DNA of 64,000 nt. Source: Candidatus Competibacteraceae bacterium. GTDB lineage: Bacteria > Pseudomonadota > Gammaproteobacteria > Competibacterales > Competibacteraceae. The stretch lies in contig RXIV01000008.1 of NCBI GenBank assembly GCA_003989085.1, forward strand, positions 163,501 to 227,500, given 5' to 3'. Both the position numbers and the translations under genes were made by a program. Under the pieces are notes generated by a model. The model saw nothing but the letters and a program-made list of their open reading frames with translations, made no database searches and was not told the DNA's origin. Numbering within the stretch: the stretch's first letter is position 1; the number at the start of each line of letters is the position of its first letter. This document shows positions 22,430 through 35,303 of the stretch, piece after piece.

Positions 22430-23593
22430 CAGTCGTTGAATTCTTTGTATCAACTCAATAATCGCCGTTGCCGCCTGGTGACTGGCATTACGGCGCAATT
22501 CAGTATGCAGCGCATCAAACTCCGCCGTCACTGCGTTGCAAGCAGCAGCATCTTCTAGCCAATGCAATACCGCTGATCCTAGATTCAGCACAGTTGCTGT
22601 TTCCTGAATGAACTCAGGAATCAACGTGTGTCCGGCCAGCAAATTAGGCAGGGCAAAATGGGTAATGCGCACCAAGCGCCGGGCCATCCAGGCGGTGATC
22701 GGCGCGACTTGGTAGGCCATGACCATCGGCCGCTTGAGCAGCATCGCCTCCAAGGTTGCGGTTCCTGAAGCCAGTAGTGTGACTTCGGCAATGCTTAACA
22801 CTTCGCGGGAATGACCTTGCAGCAGGGTTAATGGCAAGTCTGACGCCAGTTCAGATTGCATCCTCTTAAGTAAATCATGCAATTGCGGAGTGGCTGCGGG
22901 CAGAAGGAAATGCAGATCAGGCTGTTGGGTGTGTAGCCATTGCGCGGTTTGCAGAAAGAGTGGCCCGAGTCGGCGGACTTCACCCATACGGCTCCCTGGC
23001 AACAGCGCGATGATCCGCGCCTCATCAGGCCATTCCTGACGGAGCGCCCGCCGCGCTAACCCCGGATCGACGCGCATTGGAATGGCGTCGGCCAACGGAT
23101 GACCGACATAACGCACCGGGACGCCGTGATCCTGGTAAAACGCCGCCTCGAACGGCAACAAAGTCAGCATCAGATCCACCGAACGGGCAATTTTACGCAC
23201 CCGCCACGGTCGCCAGGCCCACACCGAGGGACTGACATAATGGACAGTGGGAATACCATGAGCCCGCAATCGGCGTTCCAGCCCGAGGTTGAAATCTGGA
23301 GCGTCGATGCCGATAAAAACCGCTGGTCGATCAGTCAGAAAATGGCGGTAAAGTTGCCGGCGAATGTTGAGCAGTTCCGGGAGATGACGGAGTACTTCCA
23401 CCAAGCCCATGACCGCCAGTCGTTCCAACGGAACCCAGGATTGCAAGCCCGCTGCGATCATGCCGGGGCCGCCGACGCCACTGAACCGGGCGTGCGGATA
23501 ATACTGTTTCAGCGTAGCGATGATCGGAGCGCCAAGCAGGTCGCCCGACAGCTCCCCGGCGACAAGAGCGATGTGCATTGCCTCATGCTCCAT
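22418..23593 (-). CDS. lpxB: Lipid-A-disaccharide synthase
   Basis: GT19 glycosyltransferase joining UDP-2,3-diacylglucosamine and lipid X at the inner membrane surface. About 391 residues, with IALVAGELSGDLLGAPII, GIDAPDFNLGLERRLR, HYVSPSVWAWRPWRVRKIAR, LLPGSRMGEVRRL and LASGTATLEAMLLKRPMV. ATG 23593 or ATG 23578 (MHIALVAGE) could start. It is the last gene of the lpxD-fabZ-lpxA-lpxB series and has no terminator before the convergent hemerythrin gene. Confidence 0.96.
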   Translation of the reverse strand: MEHEAMHIALVAGELSGDLLGAPIIATLKQYYPHARFSGVGGPGMIAAGLQSWVPLERLAVMGLVEVLRHLPELLNIRRQLYRHFLTDRPAVFIGIDAPDFNLGLERRLRAHGIPTVHYVSPSVWAWRPWRVRKIARSVDLMLTLLPFEAAFYQDHGVPVRYVGHPLADAIPMRVDPGLARRALRQEWPDEARIIALLPGSRMGEVRRLGPLFLQTAQWLHTQQPDLHFLLPAATPQLHDLLKRMQSELASDLPLTLLQGHSREVLSIAEVTLLASGTATLEAMLLKRPMVMAYQVAPITAWMARRLVRITHFALPNLLAGHTLIPEFIQETATVLNLGSAVLHWLEDAAACNAVTAEFDALHTELRRNASHQAATAIIELIQRIQRLSPP

Positions 23594-23681
23594 CAATATG
23601 GCCTTGACAACGCTTTCCTTGCTGACCTTTCTGCCTTGCCTTGTAATCTTCCGTGTTTTCCGCGAACAAAATCCTCGTCCT

Positions 23682-24455
23682 TTAGCGGACGATGCCGTTC
23701 CGGGACGGGGCAGCCAGAAAGTCGGCCAGAATCTGCAAACGCGGCCAGTCGACCATCATTTCCCGCACCTTCTCAACGGCCTCTTCCAGGCGCAAATTAG
23801 CGCGGTAAATCACCTTGTAAGCCCGACGGATCGCCTGAATTTCCTCATCAGCAAAGCCACGTCGGCGCAAGCCTTCGGCATTGATGCCATAGGGTTCGGC
23901 CCGGTAGCCGGCTACCGTGACATAGGGCGGCACATCCCGGTTTACCCCGCAGGCGAAACCACAAAAACTGTGAGCGCCAAGCCGGGTGAACTGGTAGATC
24001 AGGGCAAAGCCGCCCAGCACCACGTCATCTTCGATATGAACGTGCCCGGCCAGCGACGCGCCATTGGCAAAGATGGTTCGGTTGCCGACCACGCAATCAT
24101 GGGCGATATGGACATAGGCCATGATCCAGTTGTCATCCCCAACCTGGGTCAGCCCGACATCCTGCGCAGTGCCCCGATTAATGGTCACGAATTCGCGGAT
24201 GGTGTTGCGGTCGCCGATTTCCAGCCGGGTGGGTTCGCCGCCGTATTTCTTGTCCTGCGGTATCTCGCCCAGAGAGGAAAACTGGTAAATCCGATTCTCG
24301 CAGCCAATTCGGGTTGGCCCTTGCAGCACCACATGCGGGCCAATCCAGGTGCCGGCGCCGATCTCGACCTCCGGCCCGATGATCGAGAACGGCCCGACTG
24401 TGACATCGGGGGCCAATCGGGCGGACGGGTCTACTACGGCGCGGGGATCGATCAC
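23682..24455 (-). CDS. lpxA: UDP-N-acetylglucosamine acyltransferase
   Basis: First acylation step of lipid A synthesis. Left-handed beta-helix protein with hexapeptide repeats, then [20 protein letters not shown] and [23 protein letters not shown] around the catalytic His. The start chosen is GTG 24455, giving [10 protein letters not shown] and 257 residues: this matches the conserved family start (MIDxxAxVxP) and makes a GTGA overlap with the fabZ stop. An in-frame GTG at 24479 would add 8 residues. Confidence 0.95.
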   Translation of the reverse strand: MIDPRAVVDPSARLAPDVTVGPFSIIGPEVEIGAGTWIGPHVVLQGPTRIGCENRIYQFSSLGEIPQDKKYGGEPTRLEIGDRNTIREFVTINRGTAQDVGLTQVGDDNWIMAYVHIAHDCVVGNRTIFANGASLAGHVHIEDDVVLGGFALIYQFTRLGAHSFCGFACGVNRDVPPYVTVAGYRAEPYGINAEGLRRRGFADEEIQAIRRAYKVIYRANLRLEEAVEKVREMMVDWPRLQILADFLAAPSRNGIVR

Positions 24456-24892
24456 GGCACGATGTTCCGGCGGGCGCACATCAGATCAGCAGAGGCCACC
24501 AGTTGCCCATCAACCTTGGCCTCACAGATGAACTTGCCGACGCCGCGCTTGATCCGGTCCAGCCGCACCTCCAGGATTAATTGATCGCCCGGCTCAACCG
24601 GTCGTTTGAATCGGGCGTTATCTACGCCGACCAAGTAATACATGGAGCGATGATCCGGCCGTTCGTCCTCACTTTTGAAGGCCAGAATGCCAGTTGCCTG
24701 GGCCAGCGCCTCCACGATCAGCACGCCAGGCATGATGGGTCGTTGCGGGAAGTGCCCTAGAAAGAACGGCTCGTTAAAACTGACATTCTTTAGACCGGTG
24801 AGCGATTGCCCTGATTCAAACGCCAGCACCCGGTCAATCAGTAGAAACGGGTAGCGGTGCGGCAGGTATTCCAGAATTTCCTTGATATCCAT
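24452..24892 (-). CDS. fabZ: 3-hydroxyacyl-ACP dehydratase FabZ
   Basis: Hotdog dehydratase of type II fatty acid synthesis, providing acyl chains including those used by LpxA/LpxD. About 146 residues: [22 protein letters not shown], the catalytic His in [21 protein letters not shown] with the paired Glu, and [19 protein letters not shown] 24892 fits homologues; an in-frame GTG lies two codons upstream. It lies between lpxD and lpxA as in most gammaproteobacteria. Confidence 0.96.
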   Translation of the reverse strand: MDIKEILEYLPHRYPFLLIDRVLAFESGQSLTGLKNVSFNEPFFLGHFPQRPIMPGVLIVEALAQATGILAFKSEDERPDHRSMYYLVGVDNARFKRPVEPGDQLILEVRLDRIKRGVGKFICEAKVDGQLVASADLMCARRNIVP

Positions 24893-24905
24893 CAACACGG
24901 TGGTT

Positions 24906-25964
24906 TCAATCCTTGTGGTCTTGAAGAGACGCCTGTGGCGAGTGGCGGTGATTGAGGATTTGCTCCAGCGCGGTCAAGCGCCGGAACAGCTCATCGAGTC
25001 GGCGCAGGCGGGCGCTGATTTTGTTCCAGACCCGGTTCGGCTCCACCGTCAGCCCTGAAGAATAGGCCCCCGGCTGAGTGATGGACTGGGCGACCAGCGA
25101 CATACCGGTAATTTGCACCCGGTCGGCAATTTCCAGATGACCGGCCACGCCAACCCCGCCACCCAGGCGGCAATGCTGGCCAATCCGGGCGCTGCCGGCG
25201 ATTCCGACACAACCCGCCAGTGCGCTGTGTGCGCCAATTTGCACGTTATGGGCGACCTGAATCTGGTTGTCCAGCTTGACCCCATTTTCAATGATGGTGT
25301 CTTCCAGCGCCCCTCGGTCAATGCTGGTGTTGGCGCCTACCTCGACATCATCGCCAATCTGGACACTGCCAAGTTGGGGAATCTTCAACCAGCGCCCGTC
25401 GTCATCGAGGGCGAGGCCAAATCCGTCGCTGCCAATGACCGCGCCTGGATGAACCAGCACTCGCTGTCCCAGCCGCGCCCGGTGGCAAATCGTCACTTGG
25501 GCAACCAATCGGGTTCCCACGCCAAGGAGCGCCTGTTCGCCAATCACGCAATTGGGCCCTATGATCACGCCGGCCTCGATTATTGCGCCGGCTTCGACCG
25601 TACAGTGTGGGCCAATCCAGGCATCCACGGCGACTTGCGCGGTGGGGCTGACCCAGGCAGTCGGATGAACCCCCCGGCGGGTTTCCGGGGCGGGTTCAAA
25701 CAAAGCCGCAGCCCGTGCATAGGCTATCTGGGGGTTGGCGGCCACCAGAGCCGGTGCCGGGCAATCCACCGCATCCGCCGGGGCCAAGATCACGGCAGCG
25801 GCGCGAGTTGTCGCCAGAAACGGGCGATAACGGGAATGGGTCAGAAAGCTGAGTTGCCCCGGTTCCGCACTGGACAAGGGCGCTACCCCGGTGATGACTG
25901 TCGCGGGATTACACCCTTGCAGGCGGGCGGCGGCGGCAGCGGCGATCTCACCCAGTATCGGCAT
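24906..25964 (-). CDS. lpxD: UDP-3-O-(3-hydroxyacyl)glucosamine N-acyltransferase
   Basis: Third lipid A step. The 352 residues form an N-terminal uridine-binding domain (about 1-100), a hexapeptide-repeat beta-helix and a C-terminal helix ([18 protein letters not shown]). The catalytic His lies in [20 protein letters not shown], and [22 protein letters not shown] is diagnostic for LpxD. It lies 7 bp downstream of the skp gene. Confidence 0.96.
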   Translation of the reverse strand: MPILGEIAAAAAARLQGCNPATVITGVAPLSSAEPGQLSFLTHSRYRPFLATTRAAAVILAPADAVDCPAPALVAANPQIAYARAAALFEPAPETRRGVHPTAWVSPTAQVAVDAWIGPHCTVEAGAIIEAGVIIGPNCVIGEQALLGVGTRLVAQVTICHRARLGQRVLVHPGAVIGSDGFGLALDDDGRWLKIPQLGSVQIGDDVEVGANTSIDRGALEDTIIENGVKLDNQIQVAHNVQIGAHSALAGCVGIAGSARIGQHCRLGGGVGVAGHLEIADRVQITGMSLVAQSITQPGAYSSGLTVEPNRVWNKISARLRRLDELFRRLTALEQILNHRHSPQASLQDHKD

Positions 25965-25971
25965 GGCGGCG

Positions 25972-26481
25972 TTATCGGGAGGAGGTCAGCCGCTTGAGCA
26001 CCTTGTCCGTGACATCAATCTGCGGGCTGGCGTACAGCGTAGCGCTGTCATTCACCACAAGGTCGAAGCCCTCTTCCTTGGCGACGCTGTTGATTACATC
26101 CAATACTTGTTTTTGGAACTTGCCCAGCTCCTCGTTGCGGCGCAGATTGAAGTCTTCACGGAACTCGTCGCCGCTGCGCTTTAGTTCCCGAGCCTGGTTG
26201 CGGAAATCATTTTCCACCGTGCGCCGCTGACTTTCGCTCATTACCGCACCGTCTTTGGCAAGTTTCTCTTCCAGCTTGCGCAACGACTTCTGCGCTTCAT
26301 CCAGCCCCTTCTTGCGCGGTGCAAATTCCTGTTCCAACCGCTTGCTGGCAGATTCAGCCTGTGGGGCGCTGTTCAGGATCTTAGCGATGCTGACAAAGCC
26401 GATTTTTACATCAGCCGCTTGCGCCAGCGCCAGCGGCAACGCCAACGCGCCCGCGATCAACAGCTTGCTCATGAATTTCAC
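25972..26481 (-). CDS. skp: Periplasmic chaperone Skp/OmpH
   Basis: Holdase for outer-membrane proteins on the way to BamA. The 169-residue protein has a Sec signal (about residues 1-23, LALPLALAQA) and a highly charged central coiled coil (about 50-115) with short beta ends, the Skp jellyfish arrangement. GTG 26481 is preferred because GGAGG sits 7 bases upstream; an ATG three codons later is the alternative. Position between bamA and lpxD is conserved. Confidence 0.93.
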   Translation of the reverse strand: MKFMSKLLIAGALALPLALAQAADVKIGFVSIAKILNSAPQAESASKRLEQEFAPRKKGLDEAQKSLRKLEEKLAKDGAVMSESQRRTVENDFRNQARELKRSGDEFREDFNLRRNEELGKFQKQVLDVINSVAKEEGFDLVVNDSATLYASPQIDVTDKVLKRLTSSR

Positions 26482-26553
26482 TCGATTACCTCCAGAAGAT
26501 AGTGCAAGAAATTACTCAACCATAAAAACCGGATTCCAGCCTCCGGCTGACGC

Positions 26554-28845
26554 TTAGTTGAAAGGTACGCCAAAGGAAAACTGGAAAACTTCCGTTTCAT
26601 CGCCAGGCTGATCGTTCAGTGGTGCAGCCAGACTGAGTACAATCGGTCCCAGCGGCGAAATCCACAACCCGGAAACACCTACTGAATAACGTAATTCGTT
26701 GGCGTCAAAATCGCTTGTTGTAGCGAACACATTACCAATATCAAAGAACGCCGCTACCCGCACGTTCTCCGATTTTTCCATAAACGGCACCGGCAGGATA
26801 AACTGGGTGCTGGCGACGGTTTTGAATGCGCCGCCACTGGGTTCGTCATTACTATAGCGTGGTCCCAGGGTGTTGGCCTTGTAGCCGCGCACCGAGCGCA
26901 GACCGCCCGCGTAGAAGTTCTCAAAAAACGGCAAGCCATTGGTGTTACCGTAGCCATCGCCATAGCCAATGTCACCGCCTACTGACCAGGTCAGCCAGCT
27001 GGCCAGTGGAAAGTAGGCAATGCCACGATAACCCAGCTTATAAAACTGTGCGTCGCTCCCTGGAATGGCGAGTTCCGCCGTCACCTGATTCAAGCTGCCG
27101 CTGGTAGCGAATAAAGTCCGGTCACGACTATCCCGAGCCCAACTGGCGTCCAGCTTGAATTCGTCATAGACATCGCCATTTTGCTGGATATCATAAAGAA
27201 TTTCTACCGGCGTTCCGCTATTAGTGCCGATCCATAAATGTTCGTAGCCCGGACTGAGCCGCAGGGTGTCAAATTCATTCAGAGGAAAGCCATAACTTAC
27301 CTGAGCGCCATAGCTGTTCAGGTAATAATCAGCGGCATTAACCTGGGCGGTGTCGATCTCCCGATAATACACCTTGAAGCCGCGACTGATACCGTCGGGG
27401 GTGTAATAGGGATTATTGTAGGTAAGGCTATAATTCTGACCAGAAGTACTATTGTTCAGCACCAAACCGAGTTGATTTCCGGTGCCGAGGAAGTTGTTCT
27501 GGGTCACGCTGGCGTTCAACATGATGCCCGACTCCTGACCGTAGCCAACGCCGAACATTAAACTACCCGACGGACGTTCAACAACCGTGTAATTGGCATC
27601 AACCTGATCATTGGTTCCGGGGACAGCAGGCGTTTCAACATTAACGCTTTCCAGATATTCAAGTCGTTGCAGACGGGTCTTGGAGCGGTTCATATCCTTA
27701 GTTGAGAACCACGCGCCCTCGGATTGGCGCATTTCCCGGCGCAATACCTGGTCCTCTGTCTTGGTGTTGCCCTGGAAATTGATCCGTCGCACATAAACGC
27801 GTTTACCTGGATCCACGACAAAGGTCAGAGAGACCTTTTTGGTTTCATCATCCACCTGCGGCACTGTATTGATATTGGCGAAGGCATAGCCTTCCTGACC
27901 AAGGCGTTCGCCCATTTTCTTGGTAATTTCAGTCATTTTAGCTCGCGAGAAGGTGTCGCCTGGCTTGATGACGATCAGCGATTGCAATTCCTGCTCTTGC
28001 ACCACGCCAAAATCACCGGTCAACTGGATATCCTGGATCGTGTACGGTTCGCCTTCCGTGATATTGATAGTGATATACACATCCTTTTTATCAGGGGTGA
28101 TCGAAACCTGGGTGGAGTCCACATTAAACTTGAGATAGCCCTGATCCAGATAAAATGAACGCAGAGTTTCTATATCCGCGCCCAGTTTCTGCTTGGAGTA
28201 TTGATCGTCCTTGCTGAAGAAGGACAGCCAGCCCGGCGTGGATGACTGTAATAAACCCAATAGCTCCTTGTCGCTGAACGCTTTATTGCCGACGATATTA
28301 ATCTGACTGATACTTGCTACGGCACCCTCGGAAATATCAAGGGTAATGGCGACCCGGTTGCGCTCCAGCGGCTGGACCTGACTTTTAACCTGTGCGGCGT
28401 AACGACCTCGACTGTAGTATTGCCGCAGCAACTCCTGCTCGACCTTATCCAGCAATGAGCGGTCAAAGACCCGGCCTTCCACCAGACCGACTTCTTTCAG
28501 GGCCTTTTTCAGATCGTCAGTGCTAATGTCCTTGTTACCGTCAATCCGCACTTCAGCAATGGCTGGCCGCTCGGTAACGGTCACGATCAGCACATTGCCG
28601 CGCCGATCCAGAGTGACATCAGTGAAGAAACCCGTCTTGAACAGAGCGCGGATGATCTCTGGGTAATCCTTTTCAGAGATGGTCGCTCCGGTTTGCACTG
28701 GGAGATAATTGAATACAGTGCCGGCGGAAATGCGTTGCAGACCCTCAACCTGAATATCCTGCACGACGAATTGGCCGGCGGCTTGTGCGCCAACGGCGAC
28801 AATCGACAGAACCAGAGAAAGAATCAGGCGGCGATAGAGTTTCAT
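26554..28845 (-). CDS. bamA: Outer membrane protein assembly factor BamA
   Basis: Central component of the BAM complex that folds beta-barrel proteins into the outer membrane. The 763 residues hold a Sec signal (1-22, ending GAQAA), five POTRA repeats (about 23-420; starts [13 protein letters not shown]) and a 16-strand barrel. The barrel contains the [20 protein letters not shown] loop with the conserved VRGY motif and ends in an aromatic terminus ([10 protein letters not shown]). Sits between rseP and skp in conserved order. Confidence 0.97.
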   Translation of the reverse strand: MKLYRRLILSLVLSIVAVGAQAAGQFVVQDIQVEGLQRISAGTVFNYLPVQTGATISEKDYPEIIRALFKTGFFTDVTLDRRGNVLIVTVTERPAIAEVRIDGNKDISTDDLKKALKEVGLVEGRVFDRSLLDKVEQELLRQYYSRGRYAAQVKSQVQPLERNRVAITLDISEGAVASISQINIVGNKAFSDKELLGLLQSSTPGWLSFFSKDDQYSKQKLGADIETLRSFYLDQGYLKFNVDSTQVSITPDKKDVYITINITEGEPYTIQDIQLTGDFGVVQEQELQSLIVIKPGDTFSRAKMTEITKKMGERLGQEGYAFANINTVPQVDDETKKVSLTFVVDPGKRVYVRRINFQGNTKTEDQVLRREMRQSEGAWFSTKDMNRSKTRLQRLEYLESVNVETPAVPGTNDQVDANYTVVERPSGSLMFGVGYGQESGIMLNASVTQNNFLGTGNQLGLVLNNSTSGQNYSLTYNNPYYTPDGISRGFKVYYREIDTAQVNAADYYLNSYGAQVSYGFPLNEFDTLRLSPGYEHLWIGTNSGTPVEILYDIQQNGDVYDEFKLDASWARDSRDRTLFATSGSLNQVTAELAIPGSDAQFYKLGYRGIAYFPLASWLTWSVGGDIGYGDGYGNTNGLPFFENFYAGGLRSVRGYKANTLGPRYSNDEPSGGAFKTVASTQFILPVPFMEKSENVRVAAFFDIGNVFATTSDFDANELRYSVGVSGLWISPLGPIVLSLAAPLNDQPGDETEVFQFSFGVPFN

Positions 28846-28883
28846 AAGTACACGATTACCTTGTCCAAAGCTGACCGCTTTTA

Positions 28884-30241
28884 TTACAGCAGTCGGCTGA
28901 AATCATTAAACAGGGCGAGTCCCATCAACAGCAGTAAAACCGCCATTCCCACCCGCTGCCCTAGGTTCTGCACCGTTTCCGATAGGGGGCTGCCCTTGAT
29001 CCATTCGATGAGGTAGTAGAACAAATGACCACCGTCCAGCACGGGTACCGGGAGCAGGTTCAACACACCTAAACTGAGGCTGACCAGCGCCAGCATGGAG
29101 AGGAACGCCATAAACCCGGCGCTGGCGGCCTGTCCCGCGAATCGGGCGATGGTGATTGGCCCGCTGAGATTGTCCAGCGACGCCTTGCCCACCAGCATTC
29201 GGCCCAACATTCGCAAGGTCAGCCACGACATGTCCCAAGTTTTGCCGACCGCCGCGCCGACCGCTTCCAGCGGCCCATACCGTACCACGACCTGCAAGTC
29301 GCGGACGAGATCATCGGGAATTTCCGCGACCGCACCGATATAGCCGACCTGCTGACCCTGTTTATTTTCCCGGCTGTCGGGCATGAGTTGCAGGGTTTGT
29401 TCGACACCCTCGCGCTCAATCCGAACTGGAAACGGTTGGCCGGGATGCCGTTCGATAACGCTGCGCCACTGTTGCCAGTTCGCCAGTCGCTCGCCGTCAG
29501 CCAGGAGAATGCGATCTCCGGCTTGCAAACCAGTCCGCTCCGCTGCGCCGTTATGCACCACCTGACCAATGACCGCAGGCAACACCGGATGCCACGGCGT
29601 CAAGCCAGCGTGATCAAATGTCATTCCATCCTTGTCCAGATCCTGATTATCGCGAACATCCAGGGTACGAAGTCGTTCCCGATCTTCAGCGTCCTGCACT
29701 TTGACCTGGATGATCTCGCCAGTCATTGCTCGATCCACCAATTCAAGCATAACGGCACTCAAGGTTGGCGTCGGCTTGCCATCAATGGCGATCACCAGGT
29801 CGCCCTTTTGGAAACCGCCCGCCGCAGCTATCGAACCAGGTTTTGGCGCGTCGAGTAAGGGTTTTGCGCCGGGAACCCCGATCATGAACATGACGCTGTA
29901 GGCGAGAATAGCGAACAGGAAGTTACACAGTGGCCCAGCAGCTACGATGGCGATCCGGGAGCCAATCGCTTGGTGGTTGAAGGCCAGGGGCAGATCGTCC
30001 GGCGATACTTCGCCTTCGCGCTCGTCCAGCATCTTGACATAACCGCCTAATGGCAGCGTAGCGATAAGATATTCCACGCCGTCCCTGCCTCGCCATTTCC
30101 AGAGCGGTTTGCCAAAGCCGATGGAAAATTGCAGTACCTTGACGCCCAAGCGCCGGGCCACCCAGAAATGCCCAAATTCGTGGACGGTGATCAGTACCCC
30201 CAAGGTGACGATCAAAGCCAATAATGAAATCAGGCTGTTGC

Positions 30242-30245
<4 letters not shown>
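28884..30245 (-). CDS. rseP: Site-2 intramembrane metalloprotease RseP
   Basis: Inner-membrane zinc protease that cleaves anti-sigma factor RseA and remnant signal peptides. The start at ATG 30245 ([13 protein letters not shown]) gives 453 residues; GGAGG is 6 bases upstream and its ATG overlaps the dxr stop. Active site HEFGH (22-26), two periplasmic PDZ domains in the middle (one with [16 protein letters not shown], one with [16 protein letters not shown]) and the second metal motif [13 protein letters not shown] in a late membrane segment are visible. Confidence 0.96.
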
Positions 30246-31446
<1,201 letters not shown>

Positions 31447-31450
<4 letters not shown>

Positions 31451-32256
31451 GCCGGCAGCACGTACAGGCCGAGCAGAAAAATGGGCGCGGCGGCGGTCAG
31501 GCTGTCGATTCGATCCAGTACCCCGCCATGCCCCGGCAACAGCGAACCGCTGTCCTTAATCCCGCATTGTCGTTTCAACAAACTCTCAAACAAATCGCCG
31601 GTGATGGAAAAACCAATTGAGATCAGGCAGATTGCTACCCATCCCGGCCAGTGTGAGCCAAGCCCCAGCACCACAGCGCCCATTAAGGCCAAAACCAGCG
31701 TCATCGCGCCAGCGCCGGCGACGCCTTCCCAGGTCTTGCCCGGACTGATATTCAAGGCTAGTTTGCGCCGTCCCCAGCGCCGTCCGGCAAAGTAAGCACC
31801 AACATCCGCACCCCAGATCAGCAGCAGCAGGAACAGTACATGACCGGGGCTGTACTGGTTACGCAAGGCCATCATCGCCACCCACGGCGGAACCAGCGCC
31901 GCCAGCCCGGCGATGCCAATCAGCCAGGGCGAATCCCGCCGTTCCGGGCGGACAATGTAGCGCCACATCCAGAATCCGGCCCCGCACCAGGCCACTGCCG
32001 TCAGAATCAGCAAACCGCCGACAAAGGTGGTGTTGCCCGTCAGCGGCCAGCTCGCCAAAATCAGCGCCAGGATTAGTCCGACATACCATAGCCGGTTGCG
32101 GATTCCGTTCAGCCCGGCCAGCAGCGCCCATTCCCACGCGCCCAGCAGCATGACTACCGCCACTACGGCGCCAAATCCGGCGGGCGGCAACTTCAGCACG
32201 ACCCAGACTGACAGTAGCGCCAGGATACAGGCGGTGATCACCCGCTGTTTAAGCAT
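31447..32256 (-). CDS. cdsA: Phosphatidate cytidylyltransferase
   Basis: Inner-membrane enzyme making CDP-diacylglycerol from phosphatidic acid and CTP. About 269 residues with several membrane segments and the C-terminal CDS signature [23 protein letters not shown] 32256 is chosen ([10 protein letters not shown]) because GGAG precedes it; it then overlaps the uppS stop by 8 bp. Downstream dxr begins in an ATGA overlap, so the genes are translationally packed. Confidence 0.95.
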
Positions 32257-33007
32257 GGGGGGCTCCGGCGATCTGTTCGCCAGTCTGGCCAAACCGGCGT
32301 TGCCGACGGGCGAAGGCGGTACAGGCAGCAGCCAGATCGTCTGCGTCGTAATCAGGCCACAGCCGTTCGGTGAAATACAATTCGGTATAGGCCAGTTGCC
32401 AGAGCAGAAAATTGCTAATGCGCTGCTCCCCGCCGGTGCGGATGAACAAGTCCGGTTCAGGTAGATCGGCCAGGCAGAGATAGCGCTGGAAGGTCTCGGG
32501 AGTGAGATCGCCCGATTGCAGCCGGCCCGCCGCCACCTCCTCGACGACCCGCTGCGTCGCCTGCATCACGTCCCAGCGCCCACCGTAATTAGCGGCGATC
32601 ACCAGGGTTAGGCCAGTGTTGTTCAGCGTTCGCTGTGTGGCCTTGACGATGTAGTTTTGCAGGGCGGGTGAAAAGGCAAGATGATCGCCAATAAACCGTA
32701 AGCGGACATTGGCGGCGTCCAACCGGCGAATCTCGCTCCGCAAGGTGGCCGCAAACAGCTTCATCAAGACATCGACTTCCCATTGCGGTCGCCGCCAGTT
32801 TTCGCTGCTGAAGGTGAACAAGGTCAGCACTTTGATCCCGTATTCGCTACACGCCTGCACCACCCGGCGCACCGCCTTGGCCCCTTCCCGATGCCCCGCA
32901 GTGCGCGGCAGGGAACGCTGCTGCGCCCAGCGCCCGTTGCCATCCATGACGATGGCGACATGATGAGGTAAAGCAGGATTTGAATCCGGCAGTTCTGGAT
33001 GGGTCAT
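32249..33007 (-). CDS. uppS: Undecaprenyl diphosphate synthase
   Basis: cis-Prenyltransferase making the C55 lipid carrier for peptidoglycan and O-antigen. The 252-residue protein has HVAIVMDGNGRWAQQR with catalytic Asp in the MDGNGRW motif, TLFTFSSENWRRP, NYGGRWDV and the substrate-binding RTGGEQRISNFLLWQLAYTE near the C-terminus. It lies between frr and cdsA as in other gammaproteobacteria. Confidence 0.97.
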   Translation of the reverse strand: MTHPELPDSNPALPHHVAIVMDGNGRWAQQRSLPRTAGHREGAKAVRRVVQACSEYGIKVLTLFTFSSENWRRPQWEVDVLMKLFAATLRSEIRRLDAANVRLRFIGDHLAFSPALQNYIVKATQRTLNNTGLTLVIAANYGGRWDVMQATQRVVEEVAAGRLQSGDLTPETFQRYLCLADLPEPDLFIRTGGEQRISNFLLWQLAYTELYFTERLWPDYDADDLAAACTAFARRQRRFGQTGEQIAGAPHA

Positions 33008-33039
33008 GGCGGCTTCCCTGACAGGCGGGAGAGGCAGCT

Positions 33040-33597
33040 TCAGATTTCCATTAACTCGGCTTCCTTGGCTACGAGCATCTTGTCCACGTCCTGAATGTGC
33101 CGGTCAGTGAGTTTCTGCACTTCGTCCTGGGCCTGACGTTCGGCATCCTCAGGAATTTTCTTGTCCTTGAGCAGCGCCTTAAGCTGATTATTGGCGTCGC
33201 GGCGGATATTGCGGATCGCGACCCGCGCGCCCTCGCCTTCGTGGCGGACGATCTTGACCATATCGCGGCGGCGCTCCTCGGTCAGCGGCGGCAGCGGCAC
33301 CCGGATGGTCGTACCGGCAGAGGCGGGATTCAGCCCCAGATCCGATTTCAGGATAGCCTTTTCAATCGGCCCGATCATGTTCTTTTCCCACGGCGTCACT
33401 AACAAGGTGCGGGCATCCGCCACGCTGACCGACGCCACCTGACTGAGTGGCGTATCGTTGCCGTAATAACTGACCACTACATGATCCAGCAGACTGGGGT
33501 TCGCTCGCCCGGTGCGCAGCTTCACCAGTTCTTGTTTAAGGCTGTCCAGACTTTTCGTCATCCGGGCGATGGCTTCTTTCTTGATGTCGTCGATCAT
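33040..33597 (-). CDS. frr: Ribosome recycling factor
   Basis: Splits post-termination ribosomes with EF-G. The 185-residue protein begins [24 protein letters not shown] and contains [52 protein letters not shown] and the C-terminal helix ending [14 protein letters not shown]. Normal length; 2 bp downstream of pyrH. Confidence 0.97.
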   Translation of the reverse strand: MIDDIKKEAIARMTKSLDSLKQELVKLRTGRANPSLLDHVVVSYYGNDTPLSQVASVSVADARTLLVTPWEKNMIGPIEKAILKSDLGLNPASAGTTIRVPLPPLTEERRRDMVKIVRHEGEGARVAIRNIRRDANNQLKALLKDKKIPEDAERQAQDEVQKLTDRHIQDVDKMLVAKEAELMEI

Positions 33598-33599
33598 GG

Positions 33600-34334
33600 T
33601 TATTCCCGAACTACGGTGGTGCCGACGTTCTCGCCGCAGACGACCCGCACCAGGCCGCCGGGGCGGTTAATGTTAAAGACTTTCAGCGGCATGTCATGTT
33701 CGCGGCACATGACAATTGCGGTGGCGTCCATGACCTGTAGCTTGCGCTCCAGGGCTTCGTCATAGGTCAATCGATCATAAAGCACGGCCTGCGGGTCCTT
33801 AACCGGATCCGCCGAGTAGATACCGTCGACCTTGGTGGCTTTGAGCATTACTTCAGCGTTGATTTCAATCGCTCGCAAGCTAGCGGCGGAATCCGTGGTG
33901 AAGAACGGGTTGCCAGTGCCGGCGGCGAAGATCACGACCCGGCCTTTTTCCAGATGGCGAATCGCACGGCGACGGATGTAATCCTCGCAGACCTGATTGA
34001 TGCGGACCGCCGACAGCACTCGGGTGAAGACGCCCAACCGCTCCAGCGTGTCCTGCATCGCCAGTGAGTTCATGACCGTCGCCAGCATGCCCATGTGATC
34101 GGCGGTGACTCGATCCATCCCGGCGCGGGCTAAGCCCGCGCCTCGAAACAGGTTACCGCCGCCCATCACCATGCCAATTTCGACGCCGAGGCGTTGTAAT
34201 TCGCGTACTTCGCCGGCCATACGGGCGATGACCTCGGTGTCAATGCCATAGTCGCCGCTACCCATCAGCGCCTCGCCGCTGAGCTTGAGCAGAATCCGCT
34301 TGAAGACCGGTTTGGAATGGTTCGGCATGGGCAT
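33600..34334 (-). CDS. pyrH: UMP kinase
   Basis: Phosphorylates UMP to UDP; hexameric amino acid kinase-fold enzyme controlled by GTP and UTP in the family. The 244 residues show [57 protein letters not shown] and [23 protein letters not shown] (family blocks). ATG 34334 or 34328 may start. Located between tsf and frr in conserved order. Confidence 0.97.
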   Translation of the reverse strand: MPMPNHSKPVFKRILLKLSGEALMGSGDYGIDTEVIARMAGEVRELQRLGVEIGMVMGGGNLFRGAGLARAGMDRVTADHMGMLATVMNSLAMQDTLERLGVFTRVLSAVRINQVCEDYIRRRAIRHLEKGRVVIFAAGTGNPFFTTDSAASLRAIEINAEVMLKATKVDGIYSADPVKDPQAVLYDRLTYDEALERKLQVMDATAIVMCREHDMPLKVFNINRPGGLVRVVCGENVGTTVVRE

Positions 34335-34346
34335 TATGGTCAGTGT

Positions 34347-35228
34347 TTAATCATCGCCGCGTACTTGCGCCATGACTTCGGCGGCAAAGTCACCGGATTT
34401 CTTCTCAATTCCTTCGCCGAGTTCAAAGCGGGTGAAGCGGGTGACGGTAGCTTGGTGCGCCTTCAGCAACTGGCCCACGCTCTGCTCCGGGTCCTTGACG
34501 AAGGGTTGGCCAAGCAGGGTGATTTCTTCAAAGTATTTACGCAGCCGGCCCTCCACCATCTTGTCGATGATATTGGCCGGTTTGCCGCTGGTCGCTGCCT
34601 GTGCTGCGAAAATATCCCGTTCCTTGGCGACCAGATCAGCCGGCACGTCCTCAGCGCTGACGCACAGTGGCCGGCTGGCGGCGATGTGCATGGCAATGTC
34701 CTTGGCCAGATCGGCGTCGCCACCGACCAGTTCCACCAATACGCCAATACGTGTTCCGTGCAGATAACAGCCCAGTGCTCCTTGATCGCTGGTCAACCGG
34801 GCAAAGCGGCGCACGTTCATGTTCTCGCCGATTTTAGCAATGCACTCGCGCCGGTTCTGCTCCACGCTTTGCCCATTGTCCATGCTCTGCGCCAGCAGCG
34901 CCGCCAAATCAGCCGGTGCGCCGCTCAGCACCGTTTCAGCCACGGCATCGACAAAGGTCCGGAAGTCGTCATTCTTGGTGACAAAATCGGTCTCGCAGTT
35001 GACCTCGACTATCGCCGCAGCCCCGCCTGCCTGCTTGATGACGATCAAGCCCTCGGCAGCGATGCGCCCGGCTTTTTTGTCGGCCTTGGCCTGGCCGGCT
35101 TTGCGCATCAGTTCGACCGCTGCTTCAATATCGCCGCCCACTTGCTGAAGCGCCTTTTTGCACTCCATCATCCCGGAACCGGTGCGCTCGCGCAGTTCTT
35201 TGACCTGTCCCGCTGTAATGTCCGCCAT
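34347..35228 (-). CDS. tsf: Elongation factor Ts
   Basis: Guanine nucleotide exchange factor of EF-Tu. The start ATG 35228 ([17 protein letters not shown]) has AGAGGG upstream and gives 293 residues. The N-terminal module [18 protein letters not shown] and the TDFV motif in [14 protein letters not shown], both needed for EF-Tu contact, are present. An intrinsic terminator separates it from rpsB. Confidence 0.97.
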   Translation of the reverse strand: MADITAGQVKELRERTGSGMMECKKALQQVGGDIEAAVELMRKAGQAKADKKAGRIAAEGLIVIKQAGGAAAIVEVNCETDFVTKNDDFRTFVDAVAETVLSGAPADLAALLAQSMDNGQSVEQNRRECIAKIGENMNVRRFARLTSDQGALGCYLHGTRIGVLVELVGGDADLAKDIAMHIAASRPLCVSAEDVPADLVAKERDIFAAQAATSGKPANIIDKMVEGRLRKYFEEITLLGQPFVKDPEQSVGQLLKAHQATVTRFTRFELGEGIEKKSGDFAAEVMAQVRGDD

Positions 35229-35303
35229 GCTTGCTACCCTCTGAACATACAAAACAACATGAAACCCGCTTGCTGAAAACCGGCTGAACGCCGGTGGTGC
35301 ATC

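Noticed and set aside
23520..24584. 354-codon plus-strand frame across lpxB/lpxA/fabZ
   Set aside because: Spans three well-supported minus-strand genes in antisense.
34317..35276. 319-codon plus-strand frame
   Set aside because: Antisense of tsf; low-complexity His/Gln-rich translation with no family signal.
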